A stretch of DNA of 64,000 nt, from contig LNKV01000014.1 of the NCBI GenBank assembly GCA_001465935.1, positions 310,001 to 374,000 on the forward strand, read 5' to 3'. Source of the stretch: Clarireedia homoeocarpa. Lineage: Eukaryota > Ascomycota > Leotiomycetes > Helotiales > Rutstroemiaceae. Positions 25,558 through 37,165 of the stretch are shown here, in pieces. Each line of letters opens with the position of its first letter. Position 1 is the first letter of the stretch. Under the pieces are notes generated by a model. The model saw only the letters and a program-made list of their open reading frames with translations. It had not been told where the DNA came from and searched no databases. The translations under genes and the position numbers were made by a program.

Positions 25558-28358
25558 ATGAAGTTTTCACATAGCATTCAGTTCAATGCTGTTCCGGATT
25601 GGAGCAGTCACTATATTGCTTATAGCAATTTGAAGAAGCTGTAGGTCCTGTTACTCCTTCCAACCTGAAGTCTGAGACTAACAGCTGCGGTTTGGCAGAA
25701 TATACCAACTGGAAAAGAACATCCACCGCCCTTCCACTGCTCCTGAAGATGCCGAAAACTCCCCCCTCATCCGCCCAATGGCGGACCCAGACTCGGTATT
25801 TCGCAGAGCACTAGACGTGGAGTTAGAAAAGATATCTTCTTTCTATCAATTGAAAGAGGCGGAAATATATGGAGAAGTGTCGGATCTGTTGAGGGACGAG
25901 GAGACTTACGAAGCGGAGACTCTAGAGCAGCGTCAAATCGATGGGGTGGATGGAAATGGGCGGCCGAGAACTTCCAGTAGGACGAGCGACCGTCCGCGGC
26001 GGGGCAGCCTTTTCCAAAGCATCATACCAAAAGGGAGAAGAGCCAGTGCCGTCAGTCAGTCAAATGATGGAGCAGACGATAGTGATGATGACGACAACGA
26101 GACTACTGCTCTGCACAAGGCTCGTCCCTCTGGTAACCGCAGCAAGAGCTCCCCTTACGACTTCAATTCTGGTAGAGCTGGAGGGGATGAAGATATGCGC
26201 GCGTCTACTGAGTTCAACAAGTCTGTAAGACGGAATAGTCAGCCTTATGAGGATTTCGCAGAACAGGCATTTAATGCGCTGTATTCATCTGGGGTTACGC
26301 TGAAGAAACGGACCATTAATCTTTATGTGTCATTATGCGAGTTAAAGTCTTTCATCCAGCTTAACCAGACGGGTTTCAAAAAGGTCCTAAAGAAATACGA
26401 CAAGATTTTGGACAGAAATATGAAATCGAACTACCTCGAAGAAATAGTTGCTCCAGCTTATCCTTTCCGTCCTGACACATTGAAGCGTATCGAGGAACAT
26501 ATTGCGCACATGGAGAAAGCATATGCAGGTATAGTAACGCAGGGGGATATAGAACTTGCGAAGAAGGAACTGCGATTGCATCTGCGTGAACATGTTGTGT
26601 GGGAACGAAACACGGTCTGGAGAGAGATGATCGGAATCGAGAGGAAAGCTCAAGCCGCAAATATGGGCATCAGGAGAACATTGCTTGGTGTAGATAATGA
26701 TCCTACCAAGGCTCGATTGCAGGGAGACGGCGATGACGCTTCGGTAATGAAGGAACTCTCGACTCCTGTTGGTAGAGTCAAATGTCCACGCTGGCTCTTC
26801 AGTTCAACAATGTTCACATTGGTGGGAATTGTGCTCCTGTTCGTAATTCTCTTGGTGGTTCCGACCATGAAAAAGATCGAAGAGCGAAACTGCTTGGCGA
26901 TGTTGATATTCGTTAGTTTGTTGTGGGCTACTGAGGTAAGAACTCCGAAGCGCTACGATGAAAGCTACTAATGGAAATCTAGGTCATACCACTCTTTGTT
27001 ACATCGCTCATGATTCCATTTCTTTGCGTTATCCTAAGAGTTGTCAGGTCAGATGACAAACCCCATCATCGGCTCGATGCACCAGCTGCCGCGAAGTATA
27101 TCTTCTCTGCAATGTGGACACCAGTCATTATGTTACTTCTTGGAGGTTTCACAGTCGCTGCGGCCTTGTCAAAATATGATATTGCCAAAAGGATTGCTAC
27201 ATTCGTTCTGAGCAAGGCAGGAACTAGGCCGAGGACTGTCCTTGTTACCAACATGTTCGTGGCAGCTTTTGCTAGCATGTGGATTAGTAACGTTGCTGCA
27301 CCGGTCTTGTGCCTTTCCATTATTCAGGTATGCTCTAATTATAACCCATCATTCATGTCATGCATCTAACCAATATCTCTAGCCTATGCTCCGCAATCTT
27401 CCATCCGAATCTCAGATGTCAAAGGCCGTCATTCTTGGTATTGCGCTCTCGTCAAATATCGGCGGTATGCTTTCTCCGATCGCATCACCACAGAACATAG
27501 TCGCGCTACAAATCATGTCACCACAGCCGGATTGGGGCACCTGGTTCTTCATCACTCTGCCAGTTGGGATCATTTCTATCCTGCTTATTTGGGTGCTTCT
27601 CCTCTTAACTTTCAAACCTGGAAAGGGCACAACCATTGTCGCCATCCGTCCAGTCAAAGATGCCTTTACCGGTGTACAATGGTTCATCACATTAGTAACT
27701 CTTGGCACAATTATACTTTGGTGCGTCAGTCATCAATTGGACTGGATCTTCGGCGATATGGGCGTCGTCGCAATTATTCCCATCATATTATTCTTTGGAA
27801 CAGGTATACTAACCAAGGAGGACTTCAATAACTTCCTATGGACTATCATTATTCTCGCTGCCGGTGGGCTTTCCCTAGGCAAAGCCGTCAACTCTTCGGG
27901 ACTTCTACATACTATCGCTGGAACGATTACCCACAAGGTCGAGGACTTCAGCTTGTATGGGGTTTTGGTTGTATTCTCTTGCCTCATCCTTGTTGTTGCG
28001 ACTTTCATCAGTCATACAGTAGCAGCATTGATAATTCTTCCTTTGGTATACAGCGTTGGACAAGGAATGGAAAACCCACATCCGAATTTGTTGGTCATGG
28101 GCTCTGCTTTGATGTGCAGTGCGGCTATGGGATTGCCTACAAGTGGTTTCCCTAATATGAGTAAGTTACGCCCTCTATAAAATGCCGTTTTTCAGCTACT
28201 AACGATCAATAGCTGCAATTATGATGGAGGATTCACAAACAGGACAGAGGTACTTACAAGTGAAACATTTTATTACGCGTGGTATACCAGCAAGTGTCCT
28301 AACACTATTGGTGGTTATCTCTGTTGGCTATGGACTGATGAGGGTGGTTGGGATGTAG
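25558..28358 (+). CDS. SPX-domain low-affinity phosphate transporter (Pho87/90/91 type)
   Basis: Five exons (25558-25640, 25699-26935, 26983-27327, 27383-28160, 28213-28358) with introns of 47-58 nt give 862 residues. The start MKFSHSIQFNAVPDWSSHYI is the canonical beginning of an SPX domain. The SPX part continues to about residue 290 and includes KKYDKILDRN, the lysine-rich helix that binds inositol pyrophosphates in this domain. An acidic, serine-rich insert with SDDDDNETT lies inside it. The rest is an SLC13/DASS-type anion permease with about twelve membrane helices (WTPVIMLLLGGFTVAAALSK, SNIGGMLSPIASPQN, SHTVAALIILPL, PTSGFPNMT). Yeast homologues are 881-923 residues and import phosphate at the plasma membrane or export it from the vacuole (Pho91); the sequence alone does not separate these. 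SPX normally couples transport to cellular phosphate status. Confidence 0.93.
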
Positions 28359-28736
28359 TATTGATATTTCCTTGCGTATTTTAGGAGTTGGATCTAGGGG
28401 GGGGGGGGGGGGGGGGGCGCAATTAGAGTCTGGATTTGTTTTTTTCTGGAAGTTAGCGAAGCTTGGAAGTCACGTTGGGTAGCAAATCACATTCTGAACC
28501 ATACATTCCTACCGTGGCGTCGATCTACATTTTTTCACGCGTTATCTTCATTCCTGAGTGTTTGAGAATGTGGTCGCGATCTTGTTTATATGTCATATCA
28601 TTGCATGTATCTTTCTTATTTTTCTTGTGGTGTTCCTTTCTTGGGACCAACTTGTCTTGTACTTGGTATCGTTATCGTCGTCGTCGGTTCAGTATTAATA
28701 AAAGCTTATACCACTCTATCGCAACCCCACTTCATA
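28359..28736. other. Intergenic with G21 homopolymer
   Basis: The gap between the phosphate transporter stop and the next small gene holds an uninterrupted run of 21 G at 28397-28417, then T-rich sequence. The run could form a G-quadruplex or be length-variable, and its exact length should be regarded as uncertain in any assembly. Confidence 0.7.
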
Positions 28737-29341
28737 ATGCATCTCCAAACCAATCTCCTTCTCTCCCTCCTTACCCCCTTCCTCATCTACGCCATCGCTC
28801 TCCCTCAACCCGCCGATCTCTCCTCCGCACCAAACATCGCCCTCCAACCCCACAAAGTCATCCGTCAAGAGCCGTCCCTCGAATCCGCTGACCCCGACCT
28901 CGACATCGATATCCCGGATGGCGGGGTCCCGAAATCTCCTGGTGCGCCCGTCAGGGGGATCTTTACTAAGCCGAGTTTTGTGCCGAGTCCGGATGATAAT
29001 ATTTTGCCGTTTCCGAATAGTGTGGTATGTATGGTTCTTTTCTTTCGGGTTTTGGGGCCGAGGAAGGTTGCAGTAGGGTTGGCGTTGGGATTAGGATTAG
29101 GATGGGGAGAGAATGGGATGGACTTGCTGACACACGGTCGTTGTAGGCGTACTGTCCTAATGGGACGGCGTATTGTTGTGAAAGTTACCCGCCTACGGGG
29201 GGCACGCTGTGCAAGTTTAATGGCGATGGCCATTTGGCAAACTGTGAGATTTCGGATGGGAGTCATAGTGTTTGTTGCTCGAAAGAGAATTTTGGATGTA
29301 AGGGGATGAGCGGGTTGAAGACGCCCATAACTACGAATTAG
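28737..29341 (+). CDS. Small secreted protein with eight cysteines in hydrophobin order
   Basis: Exons 28737-29024 and 29147-29341 join at phase 0 across a 122-nt intron (donor GTATGT, acceptor GTAG) to 160 residues. The N-terminus has a clear signal peptide (NLLLSLLTPFLIYAIA). A Pro/Asp-rich segment follows, and exon 2 encodes the whole cysteine-rich domain: C-x6-CC-x10-C-x10-C-x9-CC-x6-C. That order (C, CC, C, C, CC, C) is the hydrophobin pattern, but the loops are shorter than in class I or II and the domain is not very hydrophobic, so I would not call it a true hydrophobin without structure prediction. Alternatives are a small secreted effector-like or cell-wall protein. The unspliced frame destroys the cysteine domain, which supports the intron. 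Confidence 0.75.
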
Positions 29342-30758
29342 GGTGGGTTGTGGGGTGGATAGTATGTGGTGTATGGGAAAGAGAAAGAAGGAGAGGAAAT
29401 GGAAGACTGGTTGGTTGGTTGGTTGGGGGAAATGGGGATGGGGAGAATGGAGAGAATGGAGGCGATTATAGGGCGGTTGTTGATATATGTGGTGCTCTGA
29501 GGATGTTGGTATTGTAGGAGGCAAGGAAAGAGTTGTGCAATGTCTCAAGGAGGTGACGGTTTTACAACAACGACCAAAAGGTGTGCGAAGGGAGAGTTAT
29601 GTTTGTTTGGCAGAGAAGCAACCATGGGTAAATCTGATGTAGCTACAATTTCTTTTTATCGTTCTTTCTTTCTAAACGTTGAAGGGGTTAGGCAGCATGT
29701 TCTTGGTGTCGTAGAGTCAGCTTGGTGTATTTCGAATGGATATTCTGTCGTGTGTGCGTCTCACTGATGCACGATGAATAACTTGTCTCCTACGTAATCA
29801 TCCAATTTTGTGTTTAGAAGGGGGCGGTGCGGTCATCTTAATGCTACCTCATATATCCACCATCTATTTCCAGTAAACAAAGCATCATCTTAACGTGAGT
29901 CAAGTATTGAAATGAGTCATTCACGGTGAAATCTGATGGGCCGTGATGGCATCCATACAATGGAAATCTCATCGTTACTCTTGTATCCATACCTCAACCA
30001 CCATACTTCAACCTCAGGAAACGTGAGCTTGAGAATGGTATATTTGACTGAAGACATAATTACTAGTGATGTTTGTTACTTGGTTTTGTAGAAATCATGG
30101 TTGAGATGGAGTTGAGTGGAGTTAAGTCGAAGTTCAGCGGGCAGAGTGTCTACTTTTATACATTTTGCTGGATCGAAAAGATGATCGGTACGTGGTGGAC
30201 CAACTACGGCATGATGAATAGCTATCGAATGGAAGTTTGTGCTGGTCCAGTAATACATATCTGTCAGGGAGTGCGGTAACAACAGTTGTATACAAGGAGT
30301 GGAATCCCGCTGGCGTAGTATACGCTGAGGTCAATGATTCATTCCCTTTAACCGGCGTCGTAAAGGCTGCCCGATTGTTCGACAGTTTAGAAGTGGTCCA
30401 AGCATGTAAATATAACACCATTTAGCTACCGAATGTACTTGTGTCAAGACTATGAATACTTGAATTCGAAGTGTTAGGATTCAGCCCTTGGGCAGCGTTT
30501 CATTTTTCACTAAATTAAGCGGTGGCCGATTATCCTTGAAATTAATTCGAGTGGTATTTGCTCCTTCCCTCTGCCAAAGCCACAGAAAGCCATACAGTAA
30601 ACGAACTTCAATATAACCATAGAGTCTAATGCTTTGCATGCTTCGTCGCTTCAAATGCGTGTTTCCCATTGTAGTCTATGCATCCCATGCCGCTAAAGTA
30701 CTTTGAACACAAGCAACAATGCATCAGAATAAAACTGATGACCCCAGCACAATACGAT
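29342..30758. other. Intergenic, about 1.4 kb
   Basis: No supported gene. Short frames on both strands near 29540-30425 overlap one another and show no motif or splice-extended partner. The region carries 3' sequences of the small secreted protein gene and of the MFS gene on the minus strand. Confidence 0.4.
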
Positions 30759-32349
30759 CTAAGAAGAACGTTCAGACTCCATAGCTTTCTTTTCCCTCTT
30801 TCGTCTCCACTTGCCACCCCATCTCATCTGGACCACAATCAACCCCAATGAGAGCACCAATACACCTGTAAAAATCGTGAATGCCCAACCAACTCCTACA
30901 GCCCTCACAATTGGAAGAATCGCAGCTGTGCCACCAGAACCGATCAGGCATCTGGAAAGATTCAATGCAGCAGTCCCGCTCGCGCTTTGCTTGGTCCACA
31001 CATCTACCATGTACGTTGCGATGACACTGTATATACTAATAATGCCCCAACCTAGTGCAAAGGTACAGATGATCGGAACTGAAATGTGGACCCCTTTATC
31101 GAGTGTCCAGCCGAAGGTAATGACTGCGGCTATTTCAAGAAGTGAGAATGCATAAAGCAACCGAAAACGTGCTTGTTCGAGAGGGAAGTCTTCAGGAGGA
31201 CCTGAGTAAGACTTCTTTACGCGGCGATAATGAAGGTCGAGTAGTTTGCCTGTGGTGAGCGTACCAATTATAGATCCGAAACCGTTGGCGAGGAATGTTA
31301 GCCCTATCTGAATTTCGGTGAGTTGATAAGTTTCGCTGAAGAGAGTTGACATGCAGGTGATGATCATTTGCCAGACAGTGTAGTAGATCGACAGGAAAAT
31401 GATAATAAGGATAGACTCTTGAGCGAAGAGGATTTTGATTGGGCCGAGGAAATCGACAGATTTCGGTTTAGGTACTTGGACGAGCGAGTCTTGCGTCTTC
31501 TCGGATTCAAACAATTCCGGATGCCGGCGTCGGTGAATGTATTTGAGTAGCGAATTTTGAATCCCCTTCGTGGGTAAAGAGCCATTTCCAACAATACCTT
31601 GATAGATGGGTCAGTTTTCAGCTTTGCCAATTTTCAAGCCTTAAGGTTTGCTTACTTCGCAGTGTTTCGGGCATGAGAAGGGTCTCTGCGACTAGGTAGG
31701 TCCCAGCGAATGCAGTCAGAAACCAAAAGATGGCACGCCAGCCTACTGTTTGTGCAAACAAACCACCCAGCACGGGAGAAAGAGCAACTGGAACTAGATT
31801 TCCGGCCTGGAAATATCCCATGTAACCACCACGTTCCTCTCGTGTAGTGATATCGCCCATGACTCCTGCTCCCACTGCAATCGTACTGGCACTTCCCGCA
31901 CTTTGAAGACATCGTAGAACAACAAGCTGAGCAAACGTTTTCGTTTCTGCAAGACCAATGCAGGCACCAATGAAGACGGAGAATGTGCATAAATACGTGA
32001 TTTTCCGGCCATAAACATCAGATAAGGCCCCCCATATCGTTGGAGATAACCCTTGCATGATCATGTAGGAAGTGACGGTCAGATTGATCAGTTCCGGTGT
32101 AGTGTTCAGCGACTTGGAGAGAATAGGAATGGCGGGGAAGTAGATGTTACCCGCAAGGCCCGAGAAGGCAGCACCGATCGAAGCAAGAGCGATGATGGCG
32201 GTTTTCTGACGAGATGCAAAGATACTGTATGGAATGTTTGGCTGCGGTCGAGGTACTTCAATCGATGACTCGGGATCCGAAAGCTTTGCCATTTTGTTTT
32301 GAGTATGAAGAGGTCGAGACAGGTTCAGAGTTGGGTTTGGAGTTGACAT
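30759..32349 (-). CDS. MFS drug:H+ antiporter, DHA1 family (QDR-like)
   Basis: Two exons on the minus strand, 32349-31656 and 31597-30759, with a 58-nt intron (donor GTAAGC, acceptor TCAAG) give 510 residues. The splice restores PETLRSIVGNGSLP in one frame. The start is the ATG at 32349; a second ATG 19 codons in (MAKLSDPES) is also possible. Twelve membrane segments are split 6+6 by a charged loop with HRRRHPELFESEKTQ. Motif A of the superfamily is present as WGALSDVYGRKITYL after helix 2, and motif C-like text GGYMGYFQAGNLVPVALSP and PVLGGLF in helix 5. This composition matches fungal quinidine-resistance-type (DHA1) exporters of the plasma membrane. It could export toxins or weak acids; the substrate is unknown. 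It stands alone, not next to a biosynthetic gene cluster. Confidence 0.9.
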
Positions 32350-34679
32350 GTGCTCAAGATCGGAAGTCCGATGCCGCGCTTTTTCTTAGCAAGGACCAAA
32401 GTTCGTCTTTGAATATTTGGCGCCCACTTGTGGCGAAGATTGCATAGCTGGAGATCCTTTTATACGATAACCATCGCGAGGACGCGCAAATGGACCTGGA
32501 TATTTCGCACTGATGAAACATACATACAATGAAGATAGGAAAGTCTGTGCAGGTCACCTAGATAAACACCATCATCCACGGTAGGATGAGAAGAGATTAG
32601 CTATTTTGGGATAGTACAGACCAGCAACCCGGGAATAAAGCTGAAGAAATATCCGCGTCACAATGTGGGGTCGTTCTTAAGCCGAGTCGGTATCGCACCG
32701 ATAATAGAATAACTATTGGCCTATGATATAATAACCATTGGTGCTTCTTGACATAGACGCAGGAAGAATTGGAAATGCTCGGCAAGAAGATGACTGTTCT
32801 GTGAAGAGGTGCAGTGATGACTAAAGCTTCCGCAGTCAAAACTCATGCCGATCCGCTAGTCCGGCGGTGTGTTGGATGGCTAGAGACTCATGGACATCCA
32901 TGAGTTCCTGGAAATAAAGCTGGCCAATCCCACTCCCACAGTTCTTCGCGGCGTCTGTACGAAGACTGAAGGAACCTAGTCACGTGAAGTAAGATTTTGC
33001 AGAGCGGCGAAATTGACCTTAGAACTAATCTGCTAATACAGACGAGACAGGTTCAGAGCGATGAGAATTGCAAACACCTTCTACATATCAGAAAGAGTAT
33101 AAATCAAGGCGTGTACTTTCCTCGACGACTGCCATGATGGTGATGCACGGCCACACTTGTGGCTGCAGTTGGATTGAACATTGCCACCCCCCGCGGGAAA
33201 CCGGTTTCGAGAAGCGAAATGGACGAGCGATTGATTATATCTGCACAACCTTCAACCACTGGATGAGAAGACAGTAGATGGCGAAGGAAGAAACAGGCGA
33301 CAACCCGTGGGACTTGTAGGAATGGCGAACAAGATATTAATGATTCTTGTTCTTTGGTACTGGCTTTATTGATGCTGAATTGCTTCGAATGCAGAACTTC
33401 ACTCTTTGCAATCTTTGCTGGGCAGTTGGAAATGTTTGTTTCGGATGGTAGAATTCGGGTATATCTTACAGTCGGGCTACGAAGTCGGTAGGCCGAACTG
33501 TTTACTTATTGTTCCGCGCCCAGAGACTGATGAGAGAATTAACTCTGGTTGTCCGATGTCAGAATATGTGTTTGGGATGCTGAACGTTTCGTAGTGGTGG
33601 CTGAGCGGCTTGAGCCATAGAACCCAGGCAACAATGTGTCAGATTGGAAAGAGCAAACTAAACTCTCAGCTGCGTTCAAGTGAACCGTCGAATTCAAAGA
33701 GCCGATAAAGAACACCTTGCGAAGGTTTCGTCAAAAATAAGTCAGCTTTGAGGTCATCTTCAACCACATGTCTACACGTGATGGCGGTCAAGCACGTGAT
33801 GGCGGTCAGGTACTGCTCAGTCTCTCACTAAGCCACCTGCAGCGGTGTACTTTCGTATCGGATAAAAATTTGTTACCTCTTTGCAGAAGGATGAGCCGCT
33901 CTCATGTCTTTCTGCTTACCTGCTTGCATGAAGAACAAATACGGATTCTCATTATGCAATAGTTTGCGGGATATGCTGACAGATCCACTCATGGAGTCAA
34001 GTCGTCTTATTCCTGTATCTCGAGTTACTGAGCCTTCATATGCAAGCTGAAGCCGTTAGGATTTCGCCAATTGAAGATGTGGCTTTCGCACATTCGGTTG
34101 ACCGCTTTCAACCTTTCTCTTTTCAGATCTGATGTATGCTGAATGCCAGAAAGACTACACCTGTCGGTCAAGACTCAAGATAGCTTGCTAGCGGAAATTG
34201 TTCCAGCACTGTAAGCTCCAGCGGTATTAATGCTGATTCTAATTACCACAGCAAAGACCAGATGTTGGCGCAGATCACGTTGCTGTCAGCACGTATCCAT
34301 CCCCGGCTCAATTGGAAGCCCGTTAGATTATGGTTACGGGATTTGTCTCCCCGATCCATTGGTGAGCTGATATTTTGCGGGGTGCATGACAGTTTAATCT
34401 AGAACGAGGAATGCAGCCATGTTTTGCCAAGGTGCAGTGGCATGGTCCGGACGTAAGGGGCTCTCGTAAATGTCCTTGGCGACCACTTGGCAACAGTTCA
34501 GCTTCGGTCAGCTGATGAACAGCTGATTGATATTCTGACGTCGACAATAGACTTAGAGACATTCTAGGAAAGATAAATTGGTCTGTTAGCCCATGGTTCG
34601 AGCCATCAACAACTCAGAGTTTAGTCACTCCATTCACAGATACCAAATATCCAAATTCTGCCATACACTCATCCTCAAA
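32350..34679. other. Long intergenic region, about 2.3 kb
   Basis: No gene can be supported. Small frames (60-80 codons) are scattered in all phases. An 18-bp tandem duplication starting with the palindrome CACGTG lies at 33775-33810, and a further CACGTG is near 32981. The region is upstream of both the DHA1 transporter and the small cystine-knot gene, so it is likely regulatory or decayed sequence. Confidence 0.45.
33775..33810. repeat. 18-bp tandem duplication with CACGTG
   Basis: Two adjacent copies of CACGTGATGGCGGTCARG (33775-33792 and 33793-33810) differ at one base. Each begins with an E-box palindrome. The pair is in the promoter-side gap between the DHA1 transporter and the secreted knottin-like gene. 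Confidence 0.85.
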
Positions 34680-35146
34680 ATGAAGTTCAGTCAACAACTC
34701 ATCGCCGTTGCGCTTTTCATTGCGTCCACTTCTGCGGTCGCAGTCCCTCAAGATGATGTACATCTCCCAATCAATCCTCACCACTATTGAAACTAACCTT
34801 TATCCACAGAAATGTCTCGCAAAGAACACGCTTTGTGCCGGCATCGCTGGCCCAGTTGGGACTTGCTGTGAAGGCCTAACCTGCAAGTATAAGTTTGCAG
34901 ATTATGCTACCTGTGTCCCAGACACGAAGGTATATCATCCATTATCCCAAAGCCAGGCCATTCGGCACCCCACTGGAATCATGCTGATCAATATTCTTCA
35001 TGTAGTGCTTGGCAGAGGGAGAGACTTGCGAGAGCATTATTGGATCTTTGGGCACCTGCTGCACGGGCGAATGTACCTTTGTTGCTAATGATTTGAGCAT
35101 CTGCCAGAGTAAGAAGTACCAAGCAAGCGAAGAAACAGAGGGCTGA
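34680..35146 (+). CDS. Secreted protein with two tandem cystine-knot-like domains
   Basis: Three exons, 34680-34757, 34810-34929 and 35006-35146, give 112 residues. Both introns are phase 0; the first has a weak GTACAT donor but a perfect CTAAC branch site, the second has donor GTATAT and acceptor TGTAG. Exon 1 is a signal peptide (MKFSQQLIAVALFIASTSAVA). Exon 2 encodes C-x6-C-x9-CC-x4-C-x9-C and exon 3 encodes C-x6-C-x9-CC-x3-C-x9-C. The near-identical spacing and shared words (KCLAKNTLC / CLAEGETC, GTCC in both) point to exon duplication of one inhibitor-cystine-knot-like module. Without splicing the second module is read out of frame. Function is unknown; knottin folds occur in secreted inhibitors, toxins and effectors. 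A possible further donor (AGTAAG) after the last cysteine makes the C-terminal tail uncertain. Confidence 0.72.
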
Positions 35147-36427
35147 TCTCTAATAGGTGGTTGATATTTTACATCCTTGCTTTCGTGAATCGTCCCTTTA
35201 CTTGGGCTAGGTATTGGCGTTGCTTTCGTTTGACGATGGGTTTTTTCCATTTCAATATCAAATAGCAAATATATTTATTCCTATTCTTGACATGTTAACA
35301 TGTTATCACTTTCTCATGTGAAGTTGTGGAAAGTATCATGAACAGTGCTCTCATTCCCACTTAATTTTGCTGTCCTTTAGACCGAATCTCTGCCTTTGCT
35401 TATGTTTCGAGATCTGAGGTGCGATGAGTGACAGACATGGCGTGGTAGAATCATTTCCCCACCAATGCTATTTTCTGTCTCAGCTTCACTTCCAATGATT
35501 ACCTCGAATTACGATAGTTCGTCAAATTTGTGCCCGAATTCTCCTCGTTGCCCATGGAATTCTCAGCTGCCCTTGCAAACCTCACATTTTCGCCCAGTAC
35601 CCGAGATTATTCATGGACACATGAAAGTGAACACATGATGCGTATCATCTTAGACACAGGCTTAATCTGTGATAAGGTAGGAGGAAAGAGCGCGCGACGA
35701 ATGTTAAATGCGAGGATCATCATAGGTGAATTATTTTTTGATGTTCACGTGTTCACATCGACATTGGATGATCTTCTCAGCCCTTTTACCTCAGTCCTAT
35801 TACCTCAGTCCTATTAGTCCAGCGAGCGCTTGACCGTCCTCCTTGCCATTAGAATAGCTAATACATACAAATTACTGTGCTCGAACTTTTCAGTAATTTT
35901 ACCTCTATCCTAAAATTTAATTCTGAGATTATTAAAGCTCTAAATATCTCTGTGTGCCACCATTAGAAGTCATGCCAGTTCCTTGATATTCACTGGCGTA
36001 ATCTGTACAGCTTGAATTTCGGTATATCATCGCGAGGGATGTTTCATTTATTTGAATGCCGAACCGATAGGGTAGTTAGGCCTCCGCTCTATTTTCAGAA
36101 TTCATAATCTCGAGTTGGTGTAGAAGTGGCCTATTTTACAAAACGACAAGGAGGAATGATAGATAGCCAATAATATTTCTTGTTGAACAACTACTGTCTT
36201 ATCATTTCTTTGTAGACATTTTACATTGCCGTTATCGGACTGATGCTGTTTCCATTTGTTGTTTCCCTTTGTTGTTTCCCTCTGTTGTTCTGGTGTTAGA
36301 TGCCTATATAAAGGTCGTCAAGGTCAAGGTTGAGTCTGTCGTTACTTAATGAAACAACTTGCTAATCGCAACTAAAGATACGAAGTTTCGTTCAGCCTCT
36401 ACAGTAAAACATACCAACTATCTTATC
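35147..36427. other. Intergenic, about 1.3 kb
   Basis: AT-rich sequence without a supported gene. It holds two short direct repeats: TACCTCAGTCCTAT twice near 35785-35816, and a TTTGTTGTTTCCC repeat near 36255-36290, about 150 bases before the next gene. A TATATAAAG element lies near 36305, a plausible TATA box for the 2EXR gene that follows. Confidence 0.45.
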
Positions 36428-37165
36428 ATGAGTCAAACACTTCCTGATCGCACCAAAAAGACCAATTTCTCAGATCTACCCTTCGAGATCCGGCAGAAGA
36501 TATGGCAATGCCTACCCCATAGAAAGCTCAATATCCGCGAAGGCGCTATGGAAGAATCTGCGCTTCGTCGGCTCGGACCCAGTAACCGCGTGTTCATTAA
36601 CCATCGTTTTGCTACCCCTGGGGCAGCACTTCCGGTTGGACTTCACGTCAATTACGAAAGTCGAACAGAAACTCTCAAGCACTATACCGTCCTCCACAGA
36701 CCGGTTGTTCATAATGGAAAGATCCTTTCGTCATACAAGGCTCTTTTTCTCATCAACACCGACTACGACACCCCTTTCATGACAGAGTTTGCTCTGCTGA
36801 AATGCGAGCCATGGCAGTTCACAAATTGGATCGCCGGCATGTTCGCGTACTATGGAGCCGAAACTAAGAAAGTTAGGGATGCAATTGAGAAGATCGAAAT
36901 CTATATACTTCCAATAGAGGCTGGTCCTGGCTATGTATTTGCCAATATACGAGAGCTTCTGAGATTCAGAGGGCTCAAGGAAATTGTTCTTGTATGTCAT
37001 CCAAATAGCTTTGAGCAGGATCAAATAGCGGAACCCGAATGGTATATTGCTAAGTATCAAGAGGAATTGAAGATTGGTCAGGACGAAAAAATGGCTAAAT
37101 ATGGACATAGAGAACTACCCCAGGTTACAGTGCGTCTTGATACTTGTGTGGAGGAGTTCATGTAA
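36428..37165 (+). CDS. 2EXR-domain protein, copy 1
   Basis: A single-exon gene of 245 residues. The start is the ATG at 36428; the frame is open further upstream but without another Met. Near the N-terminus it has FSDLPFEIRQKIWQC followed by NIREG and NYESRTETLKHY, the two E-x-R-like elements of the fungal 2EXR family (PF20150), an F-box-like fold abundant in filamentous ascomycetes. The biochemical role of 2EXR proteins is not known. A second, related gene lies 1.6 kb downstream on the same strand and a broken one behind that, so this is the first member of a small tandem family. The long upstream gap with a TATATAAAG box suggests its own promoter. Confidence 0.87.
   Translation: MSQTLPDRTKKTNFSDLPFEIRQKIWQCLPHRKLNIREGAMEESALRRLGPSNRVFINHRFATPGAALPVGLHVNYESRTETLKHYTVLHRPVVHNGKILSSYKALFLINTDYDTPFMTEFALLKCEPWQFTNWIAGMFAYYGAETKKVRDAIEKIEIYILPIEAGPGYVFANIRELLRFRGLKEIVLVCHPNSFEQDQIAEPEWYIAKYQEELKIGQDEKMAKYGHRELPQVTVRLDTCVEEFM

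Noticed and set aside
34590..34610. tRNA-like T-loop text (GGTTCGAGCC)
   Set aside because: No acceptor stem, D-arm or anticodon arm can be laid out around it.
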